64,000 nucleotides of DNA, taken from contig NZ_FOMO01000008.1 in NCBI RefSeq assembly GCF_900112645.1, positions 150,801-214,800 on the forward strand. Direction: 5' to 3'. Below are positions 1 to 8,493 of this stretch, one piece after another. The translations under genes and the position numbers were made by a program. The stretch comes from Phytopseudomonas straminea. GTDB lineage: Bacteria > Pseudomonadota > Gammaproteobacteria > Pseudomonadales > Pseudomonadaceae. How positions within the stretch are numbered: the stretch's first letter is position 1; each line of letters opens with the position of its first letter. A model generated the notes under the pieces. It saw only the letters and a program-made list of their open reading frames with translations, did no database searches and was not told the DNA's origin.

Positions 1-12
1 TGGGACTTGCAT
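1..12 (-). CDS. Start of next wsp gene, probably wspR (cut by window edge)
   Basis: Only four codons (M-Q-V-P) are visible. An ATG at position 12 on the minus strand follows a GGAG motif seven bases upstream and lies 53 bases after the wspF stop, in the same direction. In Pseudomonas the gene after wspF is normally wspR, the GGDEF response regulator that makes c-di-GMP. The identity rests on gene order alone, because too little sequence is present to recognise the protein. Confidence 0.45.
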
Positions 13-65
13 GTTGGTCTCCGGACCGGTTGAAGGCAGGCCTCTGGTGAGTGGCGGTTAGTCTA

Positions 66-1067
66 TCAGCCAAACAGTTCGACGATGCGTGGTGCGATAC
101 GCTCCAGCGTGAGTATTTCGTTGGCCGCCTGCAGTTCGGCGGCGGCCTTGGGCATGCCATACACCGCGCAACTGGCCTGGTTCTGGGCGATGGTGGTGAA
201 ACCACGGTTGCGCATGTTCTTCAAACCTTGGGCACCGTCGCGGCCCATGCCGGTGAGCAGCACGCCAATGCCCTCGCCCGTCCAGTGCTCGACCAAGCTG
301 TCAAAAAACACATCGATGGAAGGCCGGTATACGTGGCTGCGCGGCTCCGCGGTGTAGGTCAGGGTGCCGTTGCGCTGCAGGCGCATATGGTTGTTGGTAC
401 CGGCCAGCAACACCAGGCCCGGCTGCGGTTGCTCACCATCGCGAGCCAGGCGCACCGGCAGGGCCGACTCACCTGCCAGCCATTCGGCCATGCCGGCAGC
501 GAACACTTCGTCGACATGCTGCACCAGCATCACTGCAGCATTGAAGTTACGCGGTAATTGCTTGAGCAGCACGGCCAGCGCCGCCGGCCCGCCGGCCGAG
601 GCACCGATAGCCACCAGGCGGCGGGCGGCTGTGTTAGCTGGCGCAGTTGCCGCGGCGATCGGCTTGCGGTTGCTACTCTGGCCGATCAGCCAGCCGATGT
701 TCTGGATCTTGCGCAGCAGCACCGCAGCTTCGCTACTTTGCCCGCCAAGCGAAGGGGTGTTGACGGCATCCAGAGCACCATGCCCCATGGCTTCGAACAC
801 GCGGTTGACGTACTGCTCGATATCCACCGAGACGATCAGTACCGCGCAGGGCGTCTGCGCCATGATCCGCCGCGTCGCCTCGACACCGTCCATGACCGGC
901 ATCAGCAAGTCCATCAATACCAGATCCGGCGTGTCAGCCTGGCAACACGCCACGCCCTCGGCACCGTTGCCCGCCACCCAGACGATACGATGCGCCGGCT
1001 CCTGGGCCAACGCGCGGCGAATGGCCTCCACCGCGAGCGGCATGTCGTTGACGATCCCGATCCTCAT
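66..1067 (-). CDS. wspF: WspF, CheB-like protein-glutamate methylesterase
   Basis: A 333-residue two-domain CheB protein. Residues 1-120 form a receiver domain with the phospho-acceptor Asp53 in LVLMDLLMP. Residues 150-333 form the methylesterase domain, with the catalytic Ser in GASAGG, His in LVQHVDE and Asp in GMGRDGAQG. In the Wsp family this enzyme demethylates the WspA receptor and resets the system; its loss is known to give constitutive WspR activation and wrinkly colonies. The start overlaps the wspE stop by four bases (ATGA), which implies translational coupling. All catalytic residues are present, so the wild-type adaptation brake looks intact. Confidence 0.95.
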   Translation of the reverse strand: MRIGIVNDMPLAVEAIRRALAQEPAHRIVWVAGNGAEGVACCQADTPDLVLMDLLMPVMDGVEATRRIMAQTPCAVLIVSVDIEQYVNRVFEAMGHGALDAVNTPSLGGQSSEAAVLLRKIQNIGWLIGQSSNRKPIAAATAPANTAARRLVAIGASAGGPAALAVLLKQLPRNFNAAVMLVQHVDEVFAAGMAEWLAGESALPVRLARDGEQPQPGLVLLAGTNNHMRLQRNGTLTYTAEPRSHVYRPSIDVFFDSLVEHWTGEGIGVLLTGMGRDGAQGLKNMRNRGFTTIAQNQASCAVYGMPKAAAELQAANEILTLERIAPRIVELFG

Positions 1068-3364
1068 TCGTGTGGTTCCCCTACCAGGTCAACCACGGCG
1101 TCGAGTAACGCCTCGTCATGGAAACTGGCCTTGGCAAGATAATAGTCGGCCCCGGCATCCAGTCCACGCCGGCGGTCTTCTTCCCGATCCTTGTAGGACA
1201 CCACCATCACCGGCAGCGACTGCAGGCGGCTGTCGCGGCGTACCAGGGTGACCAATTCGATGCCGTCCATGCGTGGCATGTCGATGTCAGTTATGAGCAA
1301 ATCGAAGTGCTCGGCGCGCAGCGCGTTCCAGCCGTCCATGCCATCCACTGCCACCGCCACGTCGTAGCCGCGCGACAGCAAAAGCTTGCGTTCCAGCTCG
1401 CGCACGGTCAGCGAGTCGTCGACCACCAGCACGCGCTTGCGCTTGCTGCCGGACAGTTGCCGAGCGTTGCGGTCGACCCGTTCCAGGCGCCCGCTGCCGA
1501 GCAGCTTGGCCACCGAATGCAGCATGTCCTCGACATCGAGAATCAACACCGGAGTGCCGTCGTCCAGCAGGGCGCCGGCGGATACGTCCTGCACCTTGCC
1601 CAGGCGCGCGTCCAGCGGCATCACCACCAGGGTGCGTTCGCCGATGAAGCGCTCGACCACCAGACCGAACAGGCTGTCGCGGTCGCGGATCAGCACCACG
1701 GGGATGCCGTTGTCGCTGGGCTTGCCTTCCGGACGCTGGAGAATCTGGCTGGCGGCGATCAGGCCGACGTGCTGGCCCTCGCTCCAGAAGTGCTGACGAC
1801 CTTCGAGCTGAACGATGTCCTCGGCCTGCAGACGGGTCATGCGTTCAATATGGGCGAGCGGCAGCGCGTAGGCTTCGCCGCCCACCTCGACCACCAGGCT
1901 GCGCACCACCGACAAGGTCAGCGGCACTTCCAGGTGGAAGGTCGAGCCCTTGCCGTGGCGCTGCTGCATGCGTACGCCGCCACGCAGCTGCCGCACCATA
2001 TGTTGTACGGCGTCCAGGCCAACACCACGGCCGGACACCTCGGTAACCTGATCGCGCATGCTGAAGCCAGGCAGGAACAGGAAAGCCAGCAGTTCGTCTT
2101 CGGTCAGCTGCTGGCCAGTCTGCTCGGTGGCGAAACCGCGGCTGATCACCGCCTGGCGCAGCTTCTCGAGATCAACGCCGCCGCCATCGTCGCGCAGCTC
2201 GAGCAACAGCATGCCGGCATGGTGACGGGCACGGATCAGAATCTGCCCTTCGGCCGGTTTGCCCTGAGCCAGGCGCCGCTCGGGCGTCTCGATACCGTGG
2301 TCCAGAGCATTGCGTAGCAGATGGGTGAGCGGCGCTTCGAGGCGTTCAAGCACATCGCGGTCGACCTGGCTGCTCTCGCCTTCGACCACCAGGCGCACCT
2401 GCTTGCCAAGCGAGCGGGATAGGTCACGCAGCATGCGTTCCTGCCCGGCCAGCACATCGGCGAATGGACGCATGCGCGAGGCCAGCGCAGCGTCGTAGAG
2501 CGACTGGGCGCGCTGTCCACCCTGCCAGCCGAAGTCGTCCAGGTCGGTCATGTGCTGAACCAGCAGCTGCTGGCACTCGCCAAGCGCTTGGCGAGTTTCC
2601 TGCAGCATGGCCTCGGCCTGGGCATCCACAGCGCCCTTGGGCAACGCTTCGCGTGCCATATCCAGTGCGCGGCGGGCTGTGGCCTGCAGACGTTTCAGGC
2701 GCTGCAGGCTGTCGCCCAGGGGTTTGATGCGCTGGAATTCCACCAGGGATTTGCTGGAGATATCCAGCAGGTGATCGAGTCGTTCGGCACTGACCCGCAG
2801 AATCCGAGCGCGGCCCTCGCCTGCAGGCTCGCTGGGTTCCGGTTTGGCAGGCGGCAGTGCAACGGGCGGCTCGACAACAGGTGCTTTAACTGACGACTCG
2901 GATGGCGCAATGGCGGCAGCAGGCTCCGCAACAGGAGTTGATGCTTGCACCGGCGCCGCAGACGGAGCCGGGAGCCCGCGCGCCAATGCGCCCAGGCGCG
3001 CCACCAGGGCGTCGATACCAGGATCGACCGCACCGGGCTGAAGCGGCGTGCCAAGCCCAAGCAGAATATCGGCGCCCTGCAGCAAGGCGTCGATGTGCTC
3101 AGGGCTGAGCAGCAGGCGGCCTTCCTGGGCTTCGACCAGGCAATCCTCCATGACGTGGGCGACCTTGACCCCGGCATCCAGGCCGACGATACGTGCCGCC
3201 CCCTTGAGCGAGTGGGCCGCGCGCATGCAGGCCTCGAGGCTGCTGGCATGCCGTGGGTCACGCTCGAGCACCATCAGGCCGCTGTTGAGCACCTGGGTCT
3301 GGGCCTCGGCTTCAAGCTTGAACAGCTCCAGCAGTGATGCGTCGCGCATCTGATCGGGTGTCAT
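1064..3364 (-). CDS. wspE: WspE, CheA-type hybrid histidine kinase with receiver domain
   Basis: This 766-residue cytoplasmic kinase has an N-terminal HPt domain with His51 in AAHSLKGAARIVG, a proline/alanine-rich linker at about 125-185, and a dimerisation/HATPase region with N-box LLRNALDHGIE and glycine box GRGVGLDAV. A CheW-like domain (about 460-610) and a C-terminal receiver domain with Asp693 in LLITDIDMP follow. It should phosphorylate WspR and WspF. Its start overlaps the wspD stop by ATGA and its stop overlaps the wspF start the same way. Length and domain order match the family; nothing appears truncated. Confidence 0.95.
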   Translation of the reverse strand: MTPDQMRDASLLELFKLEAEAQTQVLNSGLMVLERDPRHASSLEACMRAAHSLKGAARIVGLDAGVKVAHVMEDCLVEAQEGRLLLSPEHIDALLQGADILLGLGTPLQPGAVDPGIDALVARLGALARGLPAPSAAPVQASTPVAEPAAAIAPSESSVKAPVVEPPVALPPAKPEPSEPAGEGRARILRVSAERLDHLLDISSKSLVEFQRIKPLGDSLQRLKRLQATARRALDMAREALPKGAVDAQAEAMLQETRQALGECQQLLVQHMTDLDDFGWQGGQRAQSLYDAALASRMRPFADVLAGQERMLRDLSRSLGKQVRLVVEGESSQVDRDVLERLEAPLTHLLRNALDHGIETPERRLAQGKPAEGQILIRARHHAGMLLLELRDDGGGVDLEKLRQAVISRGFATEQTGQQLTEDELLAFLFLPGFSMRDQVTEVSGRGVGLDAVQHMVRQLRGGVRMQQRHGKGSTFHLEVPLTLSVVRSLVVEVGGEAYALPLAHIERMTRLQAEDIVQLEGRQHFWSEGQHVGLIAASQILQRPEGKPSDNGIPVVLIRDRDSLFGLVVERFIGERTLVVMPLDARLGKVQDVSAGALLDDGTPVLILDVEDMLHSVAKLLGSGRLERVDRNARQLSGSKRKRVLVVDDSLTVRELERKLLLSRGYDVAVAVDGMDGWNALRAEHFDLLITDIDMPRMDGIELVTLVRRDSRLQSLPVMVVSYKDREEDRRRGLDAGADYYLAKASFHDEALLDAVVDLVGEPHE

Positions 3365-4041
3365 CCGAGACTCCTGGCGATGGTCTGCTGCACGAGCTGT
3401 TCGTCGAGCAGGGTCACGCTACGGCCTTTCCATTGCAACACGCCCGCCGCGAACCGGCGGCCCACCGGTACGCTGCCAGCGCCGGACTCGACGATCTGGC
3501 CGACGGCGATCGCCTCGATGCCCTCGACCTCGTCGACCGGAATCACCACCGGCCCGTCCGCCAGGTTGAAGATCAGCATACGCGGCACCACGCGGCGCTC
3601 GCTTACCGCCTCGCCGGGCTCGAGCCCGAGCATTTCGCCCAGGGAAAAGCACGCCACCAGGGCGCCGCGAACGTTGGTCACGCCGATCAGCCCCAGCGAG
3701 CGCTGGTGCGGCAGGGAATGGATCGGCGTACTGGCGGCGACTTCGCTGAGCGCCCGGGTCGGCAAGGCCAACCAGGCATCACCCAGACGGAACAGCAGCA
3801 GCGAACGGCGCTCGCTGTCGTCCTGTTCGACCCATTCCTCATCGGGCTGGGCGTCGCTGCGCTGCAGCGCGAAGCGGTCAAGCAGTCGAGTAGCCAGTTC
3901 GGCGTGCACTTCGCAATTGCGGCAGTGGATATGTTTGACCAGGCGTTCGCAGGACTTGTCGCCCTGCACGCCGATGCGGTTCCAGCAGTCGTCGACGGCA
4001 TCGCGCTCGGCATCGCTCAGCGGCAGCAAGTTATCGCTCAT
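3361..4041 (-). CDS. wspD: WspD, CheW-like coupling protein
   Basis: A 226-residue soluble protein. Residues 75-226 form a CheW domain (RSLLLFRLGDAWLALPT, then GVTNVRGALVACFSL). The N-terminal extension contains a Cys-rich HIHCRNCEVH stretch, typical of WspD rather than of the shorter WspB. It should bridge the WspA receptor to WspE. I chose the ATG at 4041, which follows GGAGTGAG; a GTG one codon upstream is also possible. The start lies inside the end of wspC (11-base overlap), and the stop overlaps wspE by ATGA, so expression is tightly coupled. Confidence 0.92.
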   Translation of the reverse strand: MSDNLLPLSDAERDAVDDCWNRIGVQGDKSCERLVKHIHCRNCEVHAELATRLLDRFALQRSDAQPDEEWVEQDDSERRSLLLFRLGDAWLALPTRALSEVAASTPIHSLPHQRSLGLIGVTNVRGALVACFSLGEMLGLEPGEAVSERRVVPRMLIFNLADGPVVIPVDEVEGIEAIAVGQIVESGAGSVPVGRRFAAGVLQWKGRSVTLLDEQLVQQTIARSLG

Positions 4042-5281
4042 CACGGCTCACTCCACGGCCCGCTCGCTGTTGCAGGCGCTTGGCACCGGCCAAGTCGCCA
4101 CCGGCGGCGAGCAGCGCCGACAGGTGCGCCAGGGCCTCGGCATGGGTCGGCGCCAGGTAAAGGGTTTTGCGGTAATAGGCCTGGGCTTCGCTGCGGCGCC
4201 CGGCCACATCGCTGAGCAACCCTAGCCAGTAAAACACCTGGGCGTCTGGCCCATGGGCGGCGAGGTAGCGCTCACAGGCGGCGCGCGCTTCGTCACTGCG
4301 CCCGGCATTGGCGAGGGCGGCAATTTCCTCCAGTGCGCTATCGGCAACGACCGCAGCAGGTGCAGGCGCCGCGGGCGGCGTGCGAATTACCGCAGCAGGC
4401 ACCCGGGCAGCCGAGCGCGGTAAAGGCGCTGTTCTGGGCGCAGGCTTCGCCGGAACTTGAAGGCTTGGCGCTGGCGACTGCACTGGCCGCGCGGCCTGAC
4501 GACGAAATACAAACGCCAGCGGAATACTCAACGCCTGCATGCCGATCTGGCTGAACAGGCTGGCCTCGGCGGGGCCGATGAACATTGCACCGTCATTGCG
4601 CATTAGTCGCTGCAACACACTGGCTACCGCATGTTGGGTCGGTCGGTCGAAATAGATCAGCAGGTTGCGGCAGAACACGAAATCATAGGGCGCTTCGCCG
4701 GCCAGCAAGCCGGGCGCCAGTAGATTGCCAGCCAACAGGCGCACCTTGCGTCGTACCTCAGTGCGCAGCTCGAAGCCCTCTGGGGTTTCGCTGAAATGAC
4801 GATCACGAAAGCTCAGGTCGTCGCCACGAAAGGAATTGCGGCCATACAGGGCCCGCTCGGCTCTCTGCAGGTTGACCTCGCTGATGTCCATGGCATCGAT
4901 GCGAAAGCCGTCGCCTGGCACACCGGCATCAAGCAGTGCCATGGCGATCGAATAGGGCTCCTCGCCGGTTGAGCATGGCAGGCTGAGGATGCGCAGCGGC
5001 CGGGCACCAGCCAGTTGCACGCAGCGCTCACGGGCCAGGCTGACCAGCGCGACGAAGGATTCCGGGTAACGGAAGAACCAGGTTTCCGGCACCACCACCG
5101 CCTCGACCAGCGCCTGCTGCTCACTGGCCGACCCCTGCACTTTCAACCAGTAGGTATCCTCGTCGCCACAGCTCAGTGCCGCGATACGCTGACGAACCGC
5201 ACGCTCGATCACCACCTGACCGACTGATTCGGCATCCAGGCCGATAAGGCCGTGCAGGAGCCGTTCAAAACGCGCGCTCAT
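4031..5281 (-). CDS. wspC: WspC, CheR-type receptor methyltransferase with TPR tail
   Basis: 416 residues. The CheR domain covers about residues 1-270, with the SAM-binding motif ILSLPCSTGEEPYSIAM and the FCRNLLIYFD motif. A Pro/Ala-rich linker follows, then a C-terminal TPR region (about 325-410; VFYWLGLLSDVAGRRSEAQAYYRK). It methylates WspA and opposes WspF. The chosen ATG at 5281 overlaps the wspB stop by four bases (ATGA); upstream in-frame codons lie inside wspB and are not needed. The TPR extension is a known feature of WspC-class methyltransferases. Confidence 0.93.
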   Translation of the reverse strand: MSARFERLLHGLIGLDAESVGQVVIERAVRQRIAALSCGDEDTYWLKVQGSASEQQALVEAVVVPETWFFRYPESFVALVSLARERCVQLAGARPLRILSLPCSTGEEPYSIAMALLDAGVPGDGFRIDAMDISEVNLQRAERALYGRNSFRGDDLSFRDRHFSETPEGFELRTEVRRKVRLLAGNLLAPGLLAGEAPYDFVFCRNLLIYFDRPTQHAVASVLQRLMRNDGAMFIGPAEASLFSQIGMQALSIPLAFVFRRQAARPVQSPAPSLQVPAKPAPRTAPLPRSAARVPAAVIRTPPAAPAPAAVVADSALEEIAALANAGRSDEARAACERYLAAHGPDAQVFYWLGLLSDVAGRRSEAQAYYRKTLYLAPTHAEALAHLSALLAAGGDLAGAKRLQQRAGRGVSRDER

Positions 5282-5775
5282 CGACCGCCCTCCGCAAGCG
5301 GCGCGTACAGTAACTCGCGGACCGGCTCGTCGAGCAGGTCCGCGACCCGAACCCACTGCACCAGGCCCTGCTCGGACTTGAGGACCGGGCCCAGATACCG
5401 GGCGTTCGGCAGGTCGACGCCGCTGTCCACAAAGGACTCGGCAGGGCTGCGCAGGGTGTCACTGGCCTGCTCCAGAATCAGGCCCAGCCAGCGGGTCTGA
5501 TAATGCACGACGACCAAGCGGGTGCTGGTGCGCACCACTGCAGGCTGCCCTAGCGCCTGGGCAGCCAGGTCGATCACCGGCACGGGTGTGCCGCGAAACA
5601 CGAACAATCCAGCCACCCACGCCGGTGCGGCGGGAATCTGCTTAAAGCGGCGCAACGGCAACACTTCGACCACCTCGTGAACGTCCAGGGCGTAGCGGTC
5701 GCTGCCCATGCTGAACAGCAGGAACAGTTGTCCCGGACTACGCCGCCCCGGCGAAGACCTGCCTGCCTCGGTCAT
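5278..5775 (-). CDS. wspB: WspB, CheW-like coupling protein
   Basis: A 165-residue CheW-only protein. The core motifs are LFLLFSMGSDRYALDVHEV and GLFVFRGTPVPVIDLA. It should link WspA to WspE alongside WspD. The ATG at 5775 comes four bases after the wspA stop and is followed by MTEAGRSSP; longer upstream frames run into wspA and were discarded. The stop overlaps the wspC start as ATGA. Confidence 0.92.
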   Translation of the reverse strand: MTEAGRSSPGRRSPGQLFLLFSMGSDRYALDVHEVVEVLPLRRFKQIPAAPAWVAGLFVFRGTPVPVIDLAAQALGQPAVVRTSTRLVVVHYQTRWLGLILEQASDTLRSPAESFVDSGVDLPNARYLGPVLKSEQGLVQWVRVADLLDEPVRELLYAPLAEGGR

Positions 5776-5779
5776 TGAT

Positions 5780-7414
5780 TCAGACCTTGAAGCGGCTGAC
5801 GCCGGTGCGCAGACCGTTCGCCACGAGATTGAGGTCGTCGATGGAGGCGCTGGCTTGGCGCAGCGACTCGACGGTCTGCGACGAGGCCTCGCTGAGCTGC
5901 ACCAGCGCCTGGTTGATCTGCTCGGCACCGGTGGACTGCGCCTGCATGCCTTCGTTGACCATCAGCACGCGCGGCGCCAGCGCCTGCACCTGATGAATGA
6001 TCTGCGCCAACTGCTCACCAACTTGCCCCACCTCGGCGATACCGCGGCGTACCTCCTCGGAGAAGCGGTCCATGCCCATCACACCGGCGGATACTGCCGA
6101 CTGGATCTCACGCACCATTTGCTCGATGTCGTAGGTGGCCACCGCCGTCTGATCAGCCAGGCGGCGCACTTCGGTGGCGACCACCGCGAACCCCCGCCCG
6201 TACTCCCCGGCCTTCTCCGCCTCGATGGCCGCATTGAGCGACAGCAGGTTGGTCTGGTCCGCCACTTTGACGATGGTGGTGACCACATGATTGATGTTGC
6301 CAGCCTTCTCGTTGAGGATCGCTAGCTTGGCGTTGACCAGCTCGGCGGCGCTCATGACCTGGTGCATGGTGTCTTCCATGCGCGCCAAGCCGAGCTGGCC
6401 GGCACCGGCCAGGGTCGAGGTTTGTTCGGCGGCGCCGGAAACCTCGGTCATGGTGCGCACCAGGTCCCGGGACGTAGCAGCGATTTCCCTAGAGGTGGCA
6501 CCGATTTCCGTAGTGGTGGCAGCCGTTTCGGTGGCCGTAGCCTGCTGCTGTTTGGAGGTAGCGGCGATCTCGGTCACCGAGGTGGTGACCTGCACGGCCG
6601 AGCGCTGCGCCTGGGCGACCAGCGCTTTGATTTCTTCTGCCATACCGTTGAAACCGGTTTCGATAGCGCCGAACTCGTCGCGACGGCCCAGATTCAGCCG
6701 CGCGGTCAGATCGCCACTGGCCAATGTCTGCAGGGTGTTGACCACCTGTTGCACCGGGCGGGTAATCGCCTGCATCAGGAAGTAGCCGCACACGAATGCG
6801 ACGATGATCGCCAACAGCACGGAAATTGCCATGCTCAGCTCGGCGCGGTTGACTGCCGACACGATGTCGCCCGCAGAGGAATAAGCCACATCGCGATTGA
6901 GTTCGATCATCGAGGTCAGCTGCGTGCGGCCTTCGTTCCAAGTATTGGTGAGCTGACCGTTGAGCTGTGCCTCGGCGTCGGCCTGACGCCCCAGGTCATA
7001 GAGGTCGAGGACTTCAGCCTGCTGCTGAATGAACAGATCTCGGGTCTTTTCGAACGCCTCGAGTGCGCTTCGGTCGGCGTCATCGCGGATGGTGGCGCGG
7101 TAGTCAGTGAGGGACGCAGCCAGTTTGTCGTTAGCCCCCTTGATCAGTTGCTTGTCCGCGTCGGCGAGGCTGTGCACTTCACGCAAGCTGACCTGAACGA
7201 TGGTCTGGTGAAACATGTCCGTCCAGCCGCTGCGCACCTGAGTAATCTGGAACATACCGGGCATGGCGTCGTCCAGCAGGCGAGTAGCGCCTTCCTCGAC
7301 CTTCAGCAGGCGCTCGAAGGATGACACCGCCATCAGCACCATGATCGCGATGATGACCGCAAAACTTGCCTGGATACGCTGGCGAACAGTCCAGTTCTTC
7401 ACATTCAACCCCAT
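5780..7414 (-). CDS. wspA: WspA, membrane-bound methyl-accepting chemoreceptor
   Basis: A 544-residue receptor and the first gene of the operon. TM1 is at about 12-30 (FAVIIAIMVLMAVSSF), then a helical-bundle ligand domain, TM2 at about 190-215 (ISVLLAIIVAFVCGYFLM), a HAMP domain and a long signalling coiled coil. The hairpin tip carries the conserved VADQTNLLSLNAAIEAEKAGEYGRG pattern (split here as VADQTNLLSLNAAIEA then EKAGEYGRG). WspA senses surface contact or envelope stress and controls WspE. The operon promoter should lie within the 189 bases upstream, but I could not place it with confidence. Confidence 0.95.
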   Translation of the reverse strand: MGLNVKNWTVRQRIQASFAVIIAIMVLMAVSSFERLLKVEEGATRLLDDAMPGMFQITQVRSGWTDMFHQTIVQVSLREVHSLADADKQLIKGANDKLAASLTDYRATIRDDADRSALEAFEKTRDLFIQQQAEVLDLYDLGRQADAEAQLNGQLTNTWNEGRTQLTSMIELNRDVAYSSAGDIVSAVNRAELSMAISVLLAIIVAFVCGYFLMQAITRPVQQVVNTLQTLASGDLTARLNLGRRDEFGAIETGFNGMAEEIKALVAQAQRSAVQVTTSVTEIAATSKQQQATATETAATTTEIGATSREIAATSRDLVRTMTEVSGAAEQTSTLAGAGQLGLARMEDTMHQVMSAAELVNAKLAILNEKAGNINHVVTTIVKVADQTNLLSLNAAIEAEKAGEYGRGFAVVATEVRRLADQTAVATYDIEQMVREIQSAVSAGVMGMDRFSEEVRRGIAEVGQVGEQLAQIIHQVQALAPRVLMVNEGMQAQSTGAEQINQALVQLSEASSQTVESLRQASASIDDLNLVANGLRTGVSRFKV

Positions 7415-7603
7415 CTGCCGATATTACTGATCCGCCGCAGGGCAGCGCCTCCAGCTCATCCTGCCGGACTCTAGGGGCGTTGCGAGTGCAGCGCAAGCGA
7501 GACCGGACCTATTCACTGTAGAACAGGCACCCGGACATGAAGAGGGAGAACGCGGACAGCTGCCGGGCGGCACGAGGCCACCGGCAGTCATAGTGCGAGG
7601 GGA

Positions 7604-8329
7604 TTAATTGAGGTCTTGGCGAACCTGGGCTTCCAGCTCGGCTTTGAGGGCCGGGTCGAGCTTGAGGTGGCGGGCCAGCTCGTCCAGATAGGCGCGCTCC
7701 ATGAAGTGCTCCTCGTCGACCATCAGCACACTGGCCACGTACATCTCCGCGGCCATTTCCGGCGTACTGGCGGCGCGCGCCACCTCGGCCGGGTCCAGTG
7801 GTTTGTTCAGTTCGGCGTGAAGCCAATGTTGAGTTTCGCTGTCGCTGGCCAGCTTGCTGAACTCGCCCTCGATCAGCTCGCGCTCGCGTTCGTCGACATG
7901 ACCGTCGGCCTTGGCTGCAGCCACCAGCGCCTTGAGGATGCCCTGGCTGTGCAGCTCCACCTCGGGCGCCGGCAGTCGATCGATGGTCTGCGGCTCACCC
8001 TTGGGAGCGCCCGCCTGCTTGGCCTGCCAGTTGCCGTAGGCCTTGTAGGCGATCACTCCCAGGGCGGCCAGGCCGCCATAGATCGCCACCTTGCCACCGA
8101 CCTTGCGGACGCGCTTATTGCCCAGCAGCATGGCCAGCGCCGCACCGCCGCCAGCGCCCTTGAGCATCGAGCCCAGATCGCTACCACCACCAGAGGATTT
8201 GCCAGAAGCGCCGCCAAGCAAGCCGCCCAGGGCGTCGCCCAGGCCGGATGAGGATTTACCAGCGGTTTTCTGTTGCAGCAATTGCTGCCCGGACTTGAGC
8301 AGTTGATCGAGCAAGCCACGCGTATTCAT
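7604..8329 (-). CDS. YebE-like membrane protein with TerB-like domain (DUF533)
   Basis: 241 residues. A Gly/Ser-rich N-terminal part (about 15-70) is followed by one hydrophobic stretch near 75-95 (AIYGGLAALGVIAYKAY) and a C-terminal helical TerB-like domain with ILKALVAAAKADGHVDERE, an acidic metal-binding-like motif. The layout matches the YebE/DUF533 inner-membrane family, whose role is unclear. I chose the ATG at 8329 because GGAG lies seven bases upstream; the codon twelve bases earlier is TTG. It is a monocistronic-looking gene between wspA and recJ, all on the minus strand. Confidence 0.85.
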   Translation of the reverse strand: MNTRGLLDQLLKSGQQLLQQKTAGKSSSGLGDALGGLLGGASGKSSGGGSDLGSMLKGAGGGAALAMLLGNKRVRKVGGKVAIYGGLAALGVIAYKAYGNWQAKQAGAPKGEPQTIDRLPAPEVELHSQGILKALVAAAKADGHVDERERELIEGEFSKLASDSETQHWLHAELNKPLDPAEVARAASTPEMAAEMYVASVLMVDEEHFMERAYLDELARHLKLDPALKAELEAQVRQDLN

Positions 8330-8493
8330 GGACGTCTCCAAGGATTCGGAACGGATGAATCTACTGCGAAGCCTGGCCGCCGTCGGTTACAGATTGCGTC
8401 AGGATATTGCGCGAACGGCCGGCACCCGCAGGTCGATAGACAGATGACCTACAGGCAACGTTCAGCGCGGCGATAGGGCGCGTGGTGATGCGA

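Noticed and set aside
1118..2317. Long plus-strand open frame opposite wspE
   Set aside because: It is a mirror of the kinase gene with His/Gln-rich composition and no recognisable motif.
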